Source: an uncultured Bacteroidales bacterium
GTDB lineage: Bacteria > Bacteroidota > Bacteroidia > Bacteroidales > Paludibacteraceae
Direction: 5' to 3'
Assembly: GCA_937911235.1 (NCBI GenBank)
Contig: CALDPN010000008.1
Coordinates: 1 to 17,710 of the forward strand
Length of the DNA: 17,710 nt
In this document: piece by piece, positions 1-8,700 of the stretch
Layout: each line of letters starts with the position of its first letter
How positions within the stretch are numbered: position 1 is the stretch's first letter
Program-made: the position numbers and the translations under genes
The notes under the pieces: generated by a model
What the model saw: the letters and a program-made list of their open reading frames with translations, nothing else
Databases searched by the model: none
What the model was told of the DNA's origin: nothing

Positions 1-372
1 AAAAAGTAGCATAGCAAAAACCACTATGGCAGTAATAAAGTTCATTACAACGCCAGATGACATTATAATAAGCCTTTGCCATGCTGGCTTACTACGAAAT
101 TCGTATGGTTTAGGCTCGGTTTTTGTAAAGTTGGTGTCGAAAGATTCATCTACCATGCCAGATAGTTTTACATATCCACCAAGAGGTAGCCAGCCTATAC
201 CATATTCTGTGTTACTTTTTTTGCTTTTGTATTTAAATAGTGTGAAGAAAGGATTGAAAAATAAATAGAATTTTTCTACCCTTACACCAAATATACGTGC
301 AGTAATATAATGCCCAAACTCATGAAGAATTACCATGAGTGAAATGGCTAAAAAGAATTGTAAAATCTGCAT
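1..372 (-). CDS. rseP: RseP-like site-2 intramembrane zinc metalloprotease (M50), N-terminal part
   Basis: The protein's N-terminal 124 residues are present; the C-terminus lies beyond the left edge. The start ATG is at 372-370, one base after the dxr stop. The first hydrophobic segment (about residues 3-16) leads into the HEFGH zinc-binding motif at residues 17-21, whose glutamate is catalytic in M50 proteases. A GGYVKLSG motif follows at about residues 69-76, typical of RseP/YaeL proteins, and another hydrophobic stretch begins near residue 108. The family cleaves transmembrane segments of anti-sigma factors and leftover signal peptides in the inner membrane. The expected PDZ domain and the second zinc motif (LDG) would be outside the window. 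It is probably co-transcribed and translationally coupled with dxr. The family call is firm; the substrate in this organism is unknown. Confidence 0.93.
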   Translation of the reverse strand, partial: MQILQFFLAISLMVILHEFGHYITARIFGVRVEKFYLFFNPFFTLFKYKSKKSNTEYGIGWLPLGGYVKLSGMVDESFDTNFTKTEPKPYEFRSKPAWQRLIIMSSGVVMNFITAIVVFAMLLF

Positions 373-373
373 T

Positions 374-1528
374 TTATACTCCTATTTTTTCAGAAGTGAT
401 TTTTCTAACAAGAGAATCTGTAGCCACGTAGTCTTCGTAACTAGGATTTGCTATAAAATCAGTGTTAGACATAGCCCATTCTATTAGGTCGCTCATACCA
501 AGGAATGAAATCTTATCATTTAAGAAACCATATACAGCAATTTCGTTTGCTGCATTTAGTATGCAAGGCATATTGCCTGCTTGTTTCATTGCCTCAAAAG
601 CAAAGCCTAAATTTCTAAATCTCTCAATGTCTGGTTTTTCGAAGTTTAGTTGATTGTATTTTAAGAAGTCTAATCTTTCGTAATTGTTGTCTAATCTATT
701 TGGATAGCTTAGTGCGTAGGCAATAGGAAGGCGCATATCAGGCAATCCTAATTGTGCTTTCACTGAGCCGTCCTTAAATTGTACCATAGAGTGAATGATA
801 GACTGAGGATGTACTAAAACATCTATTTGATCTATGTTTAAATCAAACAACCACTTTGCCTCAATCACCTCAAACCCCTTATTCATCATACTAGCAGAGT
901 CGATGGTTATTTTTGCTCCCATTTCCCAGTTTGGGTGTTTTAGGGCGTCTGCTTTAGTCACGTATTTAAGTTCGTCTAAACTATGGTTTCTGAATGGACC
1001 ACCAGAGGCTGTTAGGATAATTTTTTCTATAGGATTTGTTATTTCACCTGCAAGACATTGAAAAATAGCAGAGTGCTCAGAATCGACTGGCAAGATAGGA
1101 GAGTGGTGTTTTAGGGCTAAATCTTTAATAAGTTCTCCAGCAACAACCAAAGTCTCTTTGTTTGCTAGTGCGATTGTCTTACCGGCTTTTACAGCAGAAA
1201 TAGTAGGCTTAAGACCAGCATAGCCAACCATTGCAGTTACAACAATATCCACTGAAGGCATAGAAACTAAATCGCATACAGAATCTATACCAGCAAAAAC
1301 TTTAATATCTTCGTTTGATAGTGCTTCCTTTACAATAGGATAACACTCATCTTTTGTAACAATAACGAAGTTTGGTTTATACTTTCTAGCTTGATTAATT
1401 AAAAGTTCAGAATTGCTGTGTGCTGTAATACCAAACAATTCAAACTTATCTGGGTTGCTAGCGATAACATCTATAGTTTGTGTTCCGATAGAACCAGTTG
1501 AACCTAAAATTACAATCTTCTTTTTCAT
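374..1528 (-). CDS. dxr: 1-deoxy-D-xylulose 5-phosphate reductoisomerase
   Basis: This cytosolic enzyme converts 1-deoxy-D-xylulose 5-phosphate to 2-C-methyl-D-erythritol 4-phosphate using NADPH. It is the committed step of the MEP route to isoprenoids and the target of fosmidomycin. At 384 aa it is close to the usual length of about 390-400. The nucleotide-binding loop GSTGSIG is at residues 9-15. Metal ligands of the family are visible as D149 and E151 (motif PVDSEHSA) and E220 in NKGFE (216-220), with N216 and K217 also conserved. The flexible-loop region HPNWEMG (198-204) and the substrate-binding HPQSIIHSMVQF segment (240-251) are intact. The start ATG overlaps the stop of the upstream M23-like gene as ATGA, which suggests translational coupling. 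rseP follows after one base. Confidence 0.97.
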   Translation of the reverse strand: MKKKIVILGSTGSIGTQTIDVIASNPDKFELFGITAHSNSELLINQARKYKPNFVIVTKDECYPIVKEALSNEDIKVFAGIDSVCDLVSMPSVDIVVTAMVGYAGLKPTISAVKAGKTIALANKETLVVAGELIKDLALKHHSPILPVDSEHSAIFQCLAGEITNPIEKIILTASGGPFRNHSLDELKYVTKADALKHPNWEMGAKITIDSASMMNKGFEVIEAKWLFDLNIDQIDVLVHPQSIIHSMVQFKDGSVKAQLGLPDMRLPIAYALSYPNRLDNNYERLDFLKYNQLNFEKPDIERFRNLGFAFEAMKQAGNMPCILNAANEIAVYGFLNDKISFLGMSDLIEWAMSNTDFIANPSYEDYVATDSLVRKITSEKIGV

Positions 1529-2382
1529 TCGAAAACTATATAGTTAAGTGGATTTTGAGCTTGTGACTCTTTCCATAATTCAAAGTGTAGTGAAGTCTCT
1601 TTTGTGCTCTTCTCGCTCATAATAGCAATAACCTCACCACTTTTAACAATGTCACCTGATTTTTTAAATACGTTAGCTGCGCCTTTATACACAGAGATAA
1701 AGCCTTGAGGATGAATTATCTGAATAAAATAATCATCGTCTAAAGTGTAAGCGGAATATAACACTGTGCCTTGATATATAGACACAATAGGAGTAGATGG
1801 TTTTGTAGTAATATCTATTCCTAAATGTCCATTAATAGGATCAAATCCTTTTTCAATATCCCCTATAGTAGGTTTAAAAAATACTAGGTTGTTGTTACTA
1901 TTGTTTGTGGTGGCACTAATTTTGTATCGTTCTTCCTCTTCAAATTCTTCACAAAATTCCTTTTCCAACTGACTTTTCTCAAGTAGTTGTTCGTCACGTT
2001 GTTTCGCTATAATAGAGTCTGAATTTAAAAGGCTATCTTTAATTACAATGTCACCTGTAACCAAGTCTCTAAATGTATTGATATATGCTTGTCTAAATGA
2101 AACTTCCTCAGTTAAAGAGTCGATGATAAGGGCATTTTTAACAGCCTCTTTTCTAATGTCGCTACTAATATTGTCTGGCAACAATTGACGAAGTGGAGTA
2201 GTGAGTATTAATGTCGAAAACAAAATTAATACAGCTAATAGAATAAAGATAAAGGTAAAGAAGAAGCGCTGTGCAGACATACGTACGTGGAATACTTCCT
2301 CTAAAGTATTCTCATTTAGCACGGAAACTTTGTACTTCATCTTTATTTTCTGAAAGAAATTTAATCTGTTTGCGCTCTTCAT
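1525..2382 (-). CDS. Membrane-anchored M23/LytM-domain protein, probably catalytically degenerate
   Basis: A 285-aa protein. A short cytoplasmic N-terminus precedes one transmembrane helix (about residues 40-61). A periplasmic linker with heptad-like acidic/leucine content (about 75-150) follows, then a C-terminal M23/LytM fold (about 170-285). The zinc ligands expected in M23 are present: H186 and D190 in GHLGID, and H266 in SLHFELW. The two histidines that act in catalysis appear replaced. The Y-x-H position reads Y232-K-G234, and the first His of the H-x-H motif is S264. Active M23 enzymes cut peptidoglycan cross-bridges; inactive LytM proteins such as EnvC and NlpD instead activate amidases. 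A scaffold or activator role here is inference. The full-length start is kept because the MKYK at residue 15 is part of a conserved-looking basic N-terminus. It is the first gene of the run with dxr and rseP. Confidence 0.85.
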   Translation of the reverse strand: MKSANRLNFFQKIKMKYKVSVLNENTLEEVFHVRMSAQRFFFTFIFILLAVLILFSTLILTTPLRQLLPDNISSDIRKEAVKNALIIDSLTEEVSFRQAYINTFRDLVTGDIVIKDSLLNSDSIIAKQRDEQLLEKSQLEKEFCEEFEEEERYKISATTNNSNNNLVFFKPTIGDIEKGFDPINGHLGIDITTKPSTPIVSIYQGTVLYSAYTLDDDYFIQIIHPQGFISVYKGAANVFKKSGDIVKSGEVIAIMSEKSTKETSLHFELWKESQAQNPLNYIVFE

Positions 2383-2405
2383 AGTTACTTATAATATTAA
2401 CGACG

Positions 2406-2413
2406 TAAAGATA
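2406..2413 (-). promoter_or_regulatory. Candidate -7 box for the M23-like/dxr/rseP operon
   Basis: On the minus strand this reads TATCTTTA, seven of eight matches to the Bacteroidota -7 consensus TAnnTTTG. It lies 24 bases upstream of the M23-like start codon, leaving a short leader. No clear TTTG -33 box is seen at the usual distance, so this is a moderate call. Confidence 0.45.
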
Positions 2414-2478
2414 CAATTTTCTAATGAACGTAAAAAATCTATTACGTGAAAAAATATTATAATTTTATAGTTAAAAAA

Positions 2479-2509
2479 TTTGTATATCAAAAAAATAGTA
2501 TTACCTTTG
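2479..2509 (+). promoter_or_regulatory. Bacteroidota-type promoter for the initiator tRNA
   Basis: The -33 element TTTG (2479-2482) and the -7 element TACCTTTG (2502-2509, an exact TAnnTTTG match) are separated by 19 bases, the classic arrangement for the primary sigma factor of Bacteroidota. The tRNA begins 10 bases after the -7 box, so the primary transcript should carry only a very short 5' leader. Confidence 0.85.
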
Positions 2510-2518
2510 CACTCGAAT

Positions 2519-2590
2519 CGCGGAATGGAGCAGTGGTAGCTCGCTGGGCTCATAACCCAGAGGTCGTTGGTTCGAATCCGGCTTCCGCAA
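2519..2590 (+). tRNA. Initiator tRNA-fMet (CAT anticodon)
   Basis: A complete 72-nt cloverleaf that starts translation at AUG. The anticodon arm is CTGGG-CTCATAA-CCCAG and the T-arm is GTTGG-TTCGAAT-CCGGC. Three bacterial initiator hallmarks are visible. Acceptor position 1 is C and position 72 is A, giving the unpaired end recognised by methionyl-tRNA formyltransferase. The anticodon stem has three consecutive G-C pairs next to the loop. The D-stem has A11-T24. These separate it from elongator tRNA-Met and from CAT-anticodon tRNA-Ile. The 3' CCA is not encoded: after discriminator A73 the sequence is CTA. It has its own promoter and terminator and stands alone. Confidence 0.97.
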
Positions 2591-2597
2591 CTAAGTA

Positions 2598-2629
2598 AAG
2601 GAAATTGCATTCGCAATTTCCTTTTTTTC
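2598..2629 (+). terminator. Rho-independent terminator of tRNA-fMet
   Basis: A 10-bp stem (2599-2608 pairing with 2613-2622) encloses an ATTC loop and is followed directly by a T-run. It begins eight bases after the tRNA and ends this single-gene unit. Confidence 0.85.
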
Positions 2630-2739
2630 TTTATACCTTCTCAAAATAAACCTCAATCAAAAAATCGTAATTCAGTAAAAAAATTTAGTTTCAATAAAAA
2701 AAATAATCATCCAAAAAGTGATTTTTTTTCAAAAAAAAT

Positions 2740-2747
2740 TAAATTTG
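2740..2747 (+). promoter_or_regulatory. -7 box of the nagB promoter
   Basis: TAAATTTG matches TAnnTTTG exactly, 25 bases upstream of the nagB ATG. The expected -33 position (around 2717-2720, AGTG) keeps only the TG. A run of eight T lies in the spacer. No operator could be recognised. Confidence 0.65.
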
Positions 2748-2772
2748 CATTCGATATTAATTTAATACGAAA

Positions 2773-3582
2773 ATGAGACTAATAATTCAGCCAGATTATG
2801 ACAAGATGTCACAATGGGCAGCAAATTATGTTGCTAGCAAAATAAACGCAGCAAACCCAACAGAAGAAAAACCTTTTGTATTAGGATTACCTACAGGCTC
2901 TTCTCCATTAGGAATGTATAGAGCACTTGTAGAGTTAAATAAAAAAGGAGTTGTTTCTTTTAAAAATGTAATAACTTTCAATATGGATGAGTATGTAAAT
3001 CTTCCAGAAGAACATCCAGAAAGTTATCATTCGTTTATGTGGAACAATTTCTTCTCACATATAGATATTAAGAAAGAAAACGTAAATATCCTAAATGGTA
3101 ACGCTGCAGATTTAACAAAAGAATGCCAAGAATATGAAGAAAGAATATTAAAAGCAGGAGGTATAGATTTATTCTTAGGTGGTATTGGTCCTGATGGTCA
3201 TATTGCATTCAACGAACCAGGTTCTTCACTTCAGTCTCGTACTAGAGTAAAAACTTTAACTACAGATACTATAATAGCAAACTCAAGATTCTTTGATAAT
3301 GACGTGAACAAAGTTCCTAAAACAGCACTAACAGTGGGTGTGGGAACTGTGATGGATGCAAAAGAAGTGTTAATTCTAGTAAATGGTCACAATAAATCAC
3401 GCGCATTAGGTGCGGCGATAGAAGGTAGTGTAAATCACCTATGGACTATCAGCGCATTACAAATGCATCCAAAAGGTATTATTGTTTGCGACGAAGCCGC
3501 TACTCTAGAACTTAAAGTAGGAACCTACAAATATTTCCTAGATATAGAAAAAGATAATTTAAATCCTGACACTTTATTGTAA
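2773..3582 (+). CDS. nagB: Glucosamine-6-phosphate deaminase
   Basis: This cytosolic enzyme converts glucosamine 6-phosphate to fructose 6-phosphate and ammonia, feeding amino sugars from host glycans, chitin or recycled peptidoglycan into glycolysis. At 269 aa it matches the E. coli enzyme (266 aa) and lines up with it position by position. The phosphate loop is PTGSSP (40-45). Catalytic D72 sits in FNMDEY, with D141, H143 and E148 in GPDGHIAFNEPG. The residues that build the allosteric N-acetylglucosamine 6-phosphate site in E. coli are also found: S151, R158, K160 and Y254. The enzyme is therefore probably a regulated hexamer. The gene stands alone, with its own promoter and a strong terminator; no nagA or nag transporter is in the window. 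Confidence 0.97.
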   Translation: MRLIIQPDYDKMSQWAANYVASKINAANPTEEKPFVLGLPTGSSPLGMYRALVELNKKGVVSFKNVITFNMDEYVNLPEEHPESYHSFMWNNFFSHIDIKKENVNILNGNAADLTKECQEYEERILKAGGIDLFLGGIGPDGHIAFNEPGSSLQSRTRVKTLTTDTIIANSRFFDNDVNKVPKTALTVGVGTVMDAKEVLILVNGHNKSRALGAAIEGSVNHLWTISALQMHPKGIIVCDEAATLELKVGTYKYFLDIEKDNLNPDTLL

Positions 3583-3597
3583 AACCCTATAAAAGTT

Positions 3598-3630
3598 AAG
3601 GGGCTAACTTTTAAAAGTTAGCCCCTTTTT
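3598..3630 (+). terminator. Terminator of nagB, possibly bidirectional
   Basis: A perfect palindrome (3598-3612 against 3613-3627) forms a stem of about 13 bp with a TTAA loop, followed by five T. On the minus strand the tail after the hairpin is AACTTTTA, a weaker U-tract, so it may also stop ssb transcripts arriving from the other side. Confidence 0.88.
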
Positions 3631-3667
3631 CTATTTGTTTCGACTTTAGTTCTTTTTTATTTAAATT

Positions 3668-4090
3668 TTAGAATGGAAGTTCACCATTCTCGTCTTCTTG
3701 TGGAACTGGCTGGCTTGGCACCGATGGAGTAGCTGCTGCTTCATTAGCCATGTTGTCAGCTTTTCTTCCTAATAATTGAATTTCGTTAGCCATAATTTCA
3801 GTGGTATATCTTGTAATACCATCTTTTTCCCAGCTACGAGTTTGTAATTCACCTTCTACATAAACTTGTGTACCTTTTTTGATATATTGTTCAGCAAGTT
3901 TAGCTAGGCCTCTCCAACATACGATAGTGTGCCATTCAGTTTTATCTGGCACTTCTTTGCCATCATTTGTTTTATAACCTTTTTTTGTTGTTGCAATAGA
4001 GAAGTTTGCAACTGCTAGATTGTCGCTAACATAGCGAACTTCAGGGTCTTTGCCCACGTTACCGATAAGTAATACTTTATTTAATGACAT
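3668..4090 (-). CDS. ssb: Single-stranded DNA-binding protein
   Basis: The protein coats single-stranded DNA during replication, recombination and repair and recruits partner enzymes. At 140 aa it is a compact SSB. The OB-fold spans about residues 1-108, starting MSLNKVLLIGNVGKDPEVRY, with aromatic DNA-stacking positions in EWHTIVCWRG (52-61) and TRSWEKDG. A short Pro/Ala linker follows. The acidic tail ends GELPF, the conserved tip that docks partner proteins. No Shine-Dalgarno sequence is visible. The gene is divergent from the mltF-like gene and convergent with nagB. Confidence 0.97.
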   Translation of the reverse strand: MSLNKVLLIGNVGKDPEVRYVSDNLAVANFSIATTKKGYKTNDGKEVPDKTEWHTIVCWRGLAKLAEQYIKKGTQVYVEGELQTRSWEKDGITRYTTEIMANEIQLLGRKADNMANEAAATPSVPSQPVPQEDENGELPF

Positions 4091-4173
4091 AAACTTTTAA
4101 TTTTAAATTTTAAATTTTTCATGATTAAGAATTAAGCCGATCTAACAAATAGTTTTCTTTACTTATATAGTCA

Positions 4174-4200
4174 CAAAGATAGTAAAAAAATTAAAACAAA
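4174..4200 (-). promoter_or_regulatory. Candidate ssb promoter
   Basis: On the minus strand the -7 box is TATCTTTG (4181-4174), an exact TAnnTTTG match. A TTTG lies upstream at 4200-4197, but the spacer is only 15 bases instead of about 19-21, so the -33 assignment is doubtful. The implied leader is about 75 nt and very AT-rich, with a repeated AAATTTTA pattern near 4098-4118. Confidence 0.65.
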
Positions 4201-4223
4201 AATGTTTTTTAGAAAAATATGAT

Positions 4224-4231
4224 TATATTTA
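4224..4231 (+). promoter_or_regulatory. Weak candidate -7 box for the mltF-like gene
   Basis: TATATTTA matches seven of eight positions of TAnnTTTG and lies 15 bases before the ATG. Such AT-rich DNA produces chance matches easily, so confidence is low. Confidence 0.3.
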
Positions 4232-4246
4232 CTAAATATTTTTTTT

Positions 4247-5614
4247 ATGAATAGATTCATATACATATTATTAGTAGTACTGTCAATTTTAATGCTTTCA
4301 TGTTCGCATACAAGCAGAAGAAATAAGCCGAGAGATTTGTCTGAAATCATTGATTCAGACACCCTTGTTGTAGCTACTCTATATGGTCCATTATCATACT
4401 TCAATTATAAAGAGAGTGAAATGGGATATGAATATGAGTTTGTAAAACTATTATGCAAAGAACTCAAAGTTGGCTTAAAATTGCATGTAGCACCAAATCT
4501 TACAGCATTGTTAGAAATGTTGGAAGATTATCAAGTAGATTTGGTAGCATATAGAGTACCTTATACCGAGGAAAATAAAGAGAAAGTAGAATTTACCAAA
4601 AGAGAATATATTACCAATCAAGTACTAGTGCAGTGCAAGTCTGATACTATGGTAACAGATGTACTTCATCTTACAGGAAAGCAAATCACTGTAGTTCCTA
4701 ACTCAATATATTCAAAGCGAATACATTTCTTAAACGATGAAATAGGAGGAGGAATAGATATTATATACTCTTCAGACACATCAAAAGTAGAAGATTTGAT
4801 AGCAGATGTAGCACACCATAGAATAAGTTATACATTTGCCGAAAAAGATATTGCCAGGTTAAACAAAACATATTTTGGGAATATAAATCACAATCTAGAT
4901 GTAAGTTTCCCCCAACGAGCTGCATGGTGTGTGTCTAAGAACTCACCAGAGTTACTTTCTTACATTAATGAGTGGGTAGAGAATACTTCAAAAAGTTCAA
5001 AATATACAGCCATTTATAGTAAATACTTTGAGAAAAGTAAATATTTTGAATCTGAAGGATTTAAGAAAATACCAAGTTATAATAGAATTTCCTCATACGA
5101 TGACTATTTTAAAACATACTCTAAAATAGTAGGATGGGATTGGAGATTATTGGCAGCCGTTGCATATAAAGAGTCGAAATTTAATCCAAATGTTACCTCA
5201 TGGGCAGGAGCGTGTGGCCTTATGCAGATAATGCCTAAAACAGCAATTTCTTTAGGGCTTACAGAGGAAGAATTTTATGATCCTGAAAAAAATATTCGTG
5301 CTGCAGCACAATATTTAAACAAAATGAAGACGCTATTCCCTAATATAACAGATGAACGTGAGAAAGTGAAGTTTGTTTTAGCTTCATACAACGCTGGTCC
5401 TGGACATATATTTGACGCTAGGGCTTTAACTGTGAAACACGGAAAAAATCCAGATGTATGGGATGATGTAAAAGATTTTCTTAGATTAAAATCAAATCCA
5501 GAATATTACAACGATGAGGTTTGTAAATATGGATATTGTAGGGGTAATGAGCCAATTTATTATGTAGATGTAATTACTGCCAAATATGGTGAGTATATAC
5601 TTTGGGCAAAATAA
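4247..5614 (+). CDS. mltF: MltF-type lipoprotein lytic transglycosylase (solute-binding domain plus SLT domain)
   Basis: A 455-aa cell-envelope enzyme that cleaves the MurNAc-GlcNAc bond of peptidoglycan to give 1,6-anhydro ends. A lipoprotein signal peptide (hydrophobic residues 4-17) ends in lipobox LMLSC, with the lipidated Cys at 19. No acidic surface-export signal follows the Cys, so it probably faces the periplasm. Residues about 35-260 form a family-3 extracellular solute-binding domain (for example VVATLYGPLSYFNY, 41-54, and DLVAYRVPYTEEN, 98-110), which in E. coli MltF regulates activity on binding peptidoglycan stem peptides. The SLT catalytic domain covers about 290-455. Catalytic E309 is in AYKESKFNP, followed by GLMQIMP (324-330) and ASYNAGPGH (379-387). 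It is shorter than E. coli MltF (about 518 aa). The ortholog name rests on domain architecture. Confidence 0.88.
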   Translation: MNRFIYILLVVLSILMLSCSHTSRRNKPRDLSEIIDSDTLVVATLYGPLSYFNYKESEMGYEYEFVKLLCKELKVGLKLHVAPNLTALLEMLEDYQVDLVAYRVPYTEENKEKVEFTKREYITNQVLVQCKSDTMVTDVLHLTGKQITVVPNSIYSKRIHFLNDEIGGGIDIIYSSDTSKVEDLIADVAHHRISYTFAEKDIARLNKTYFGNINHNLDVSFPQRAAWCVSKNSPELLSYINEWVENTSKSSKYTAIYSKYFEKSKYFESEGFKKIPSYNRISSYDDYFKTYSKIVGWDWRLLAAVAYKESKFNPNVTSWAGACGLMQIMPKTAISLGLTEEEFYDPEKNIRAAAQYLNKMKTLFPNITDEREKVKFVLASYNAGPGHIFDARALTVKHGKNPDVWDDVKDFLRLKSNPEYYNDEVCKYGYCRGNEPIYYVDVITAKYGEYILWAK

Positions 5615-5653
5615 TTTGATTTAAATTTTGGCAATATTACCATTTTAAGCAAT

Positions 5654-5688
5654 AAAAAAGGGAGACTCTTATGAGTCCCCCTTTTTTA
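5654..5688. terminator. Bidirectional terminator between the mltF-like gene and rpoC
   Basis: An A-run, GGG, a mismatched A, then GACTC pairs with GAGTC, C, CCC and a T-run around a TTAT loop. Both strands give a GC hairpin followed by six or more T, so the same element can end the mltF-like mRNA and the long rpoB-rpoC mRNA. It lies 15 bases beyond the rpoC stop. Confidence 0.85.
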
Positions 5689-5702
5689 TATTAGATTACT
5701 AC

Positions 5703-8700
5703 TTATTCAGCAGCACTTTCTTCTTTAGTTTCAATCAGATTACGTTTAGCTTCCATGATTTTTTCATATTCTTCACGAGAAGCAACAACTATTTTTTCGT
5801 AAGCTGAAAGACCTGTACCAGCAGGTATCAAGCGACCTGTAATAACGTTTTCTTTCATACCTTCTAGGTAGTCAACCTTACCGTTAATAGCAGCATCATT
5901 TAATACTTTTGTGGTTTCTTGGAATGACGCAGCAGACATGAAGCTTGTGGTTTGTAGAGCAGCACGTGTGATACCTTGTAAGATTTGGTTAGAGGTAGCA
6001 GGAACTGCTTCACGAGTTTCAACAATGCGTAAGTCTTTACGTTTTAGAGAACTATTCTCGTCGCGCAGCTTACGAGCTGTAACGATTTGACCACGTTGGA
6101 AGATTTCAGAGTCACCAGCATCTGTAACAACATATTTGCCCCAGATTTGGTTGTTTTCTTCCATAAACGCTTGTTTGTCTACAATTTGTTTTTCAAGGAA
6201 GTGTGTATCGCCTGGATCGTCGATTTCAACTTTACGCATCATTTGACGAACAATTACTTCAAAGTGTTTATCGTTGATTTTCACACCTTGAGAACGATAT
6301 ACGTCTTGAACTTCATTCACAATGTATTCTTGAACAGCGGTAGGACCTTTAATTGCTAGGATGTCAGAAGGAGTAATAGCACCATCTGATAAAGCACCAC
6401 CAGCACGCACGAAGTCATTTTCTTGAACCAAGATTTGTTTAGAAAGTGGAACTAGATAGATCTTTTCTTTACCAATCTTAGGAGTAATAATGATTTCACG
6501 TTGACCACGTTTGATTTTACCGAAGCTAACTTCACCATCAATTTCAGAAACGATAGCAGGGTTAGAAGGGTTACGAGCTTCAAATAGCTCAGTTACACGT
6601 GGAAGACCACCTGTGATGTCACCCACTTTACTAACAACACGAGGAATCTTGAATAAAGTTTGACCTACTTGAATGTTAGCATTTTCGTCAAGTGAGATGT
6701 GAGCACCTACTGGAAGTGTATATGTGCGAACCACTTTACCTTTTTCGTCAAGTACAAGAGCTGAAGGAATTTTGTTTTTGTCTTTGTCCTTAGCCTCAAC
6801 AATGATCTTCTCTTTTAGACCAGTTTGTTCGTCAGATTCAACTTTATATGTAATGTTTTCAATTACATTTTCAAATTTAATCTTACCTTTTACTTCAGAG
6901 ATAACTACAGCGTTGAATGGGTCCCATTCACAAAGAGCATCACCTTTTTTCACCTTAGCACCGTTTTTCACGAAGATTGTAGATGCGTAAGGGATGTTTT
7001 GAGTTGTTAATACAACTTTAGTATTAGGCTCTACGATACGTAGCTCAGTTAAACGGCTAACAACGATTTCTTCACCAGATTCAGACTTAACTGTACGAAG
7101 TTCATCTATTTCTAGAACACCATCGTAGCGAGAGATAAGTTTGTTTTCAGTTGCAACGTTGGCTGCCACACCACCCACGTGGAAAGTACGAAGTGTAAGC
7201 TGAGTACCTGGCTCACCGATAGATTGAGCGGCGATAACACCAACAGCTTCACCTTTTTGTACCATACGTCCAGTAGCAAGGTTGCGACCGTAACATTTAG
7301 CACAAACACCTTTCTTAGATTCGCAGGTAAGAACTGAACGAATTTCTACTTGTTCGATAGAAGATTCTTGAATCATCTTAGCAGCGTCTTCTGTGATTTC
7401 TTCACCAGCACCTACAATGATTTTTTCAGTTACTGGGTGGATAATATCGTGAACAGAAACACGACCTAAGATACGTTCATATAGAGATGAGATAACATCT
7501 TCATTATTCTTAAGCTCAGTAGCGATAAGACCACGAAGAGTGCCACAGTCTTCTTCTTGAATAATCACGTCGTGAGAAACGTCTACTAGACGACGAGTTA
7601 AGTAACCAGCATCGGCAGTTTTTAACGCTGTATCCGCAAGACCCTTACGAGCACCGTGAGTAGAAATAAAGTATTCCAACACAGATAGACCTTCCTTAAA
7701 GTTAGAAAGAATAGGGTTTTCAATGGTTTGACCACCTTCAGCACCAGCTTTTTGAGGTTTAGCCATCAGACCACGCATACCGCATAACTGACTAATCTGA
7801 GTACGAGAACCACGGGCACCAGAGTCCAACATCATATATACAGAGTTGAAACCTTGGTCATCTTTCTTAAGTTGATCCATCAAAATATTTGATAGATTGT
7901 TATTAACGTGTGTCCAAGTATCAATGATTTGGTTATAACGTTCGTTGAAGGTAATGAAGCCCATGCTATAGTCGCTAAGGATTGCTTCAACTTTGTCGTA
8001 ACCTTCTTGTACAAGTTTTTCTTTTTCTTCTGGGATAATAACGTTTTCAAGGTTGAATGATAGACAGCCTTTGAACGCCATATAGTAACCTAAGTTCTTG
8101 ATATCATCAAGGAAGTCTGCTGTACGAGCTACACCACATACTGCGATTACCTTGCTAATGATGTCACGAAGAGATTTTTTAGTAATAAGTGTATTAATGA
8201 AACCAACTTCTTCTGGAACGCATTCGTTGAATAAAACGCGACCTACTGTGGTGTCGATTAATTTAGTTACTAATAAACCGTTTTCAACATCTTTAGTTTT
8301 AACAGTAATCTTAGTGTTAAGAGTAACGCGACGTTCGTTGTACGCAATATTAACTTCTTCTGGAGAATAGAATTTCAAACCTTCACCCATAGCGCCAGAA
8401 CGTTCTTTGGTCATATAGTATAGACCAAGAATCATATCCTGAGAAGGTACTGTGATAGGAGCACCGTTGGCAGGGTTAAGAATGTTGTGAGAAGCTAGCA
8501 TAAGGATTTGAGCCTCAAGGATAGCTTCGTTGCCAAGTGGCAAGTGAACAGCCATTTGGTCACCGTCGAAGTCGGCGTTGAACGCGGTACATGCAAGTGG
8601 GTGAAGTTGGATAGCTTTACCCTCAATCATCTTAGGTTGGAATGCTTGAATACCTAAACGGTGAAGAGTAGGAGCACGGTTTAAAAGAACTGGGTGTCCT

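Noticed and set aside
26..268. Plus-strand open frame of 80 codons
   Set aside because: It is antisense to rseP, whose reading frame holds HEFGH and GGYVKLSG motifs.
2389..2616. Minus-strand open frame across tRNA-fMet
   Set aside because: It is antisense to a complete tRNA and its promoter and resembles the familiar false ORFs read through tRNA genes.
2567..2776. Open frame on the plus strand overlapping tRNA-fMet, its terminator and the nagB promoter
   Set aside because: Its start lies inside the tRNA and the translation is low-complexity Lys/Asn/Phe from AT-rich spacer; RNA and promoter features explain the DNA better.
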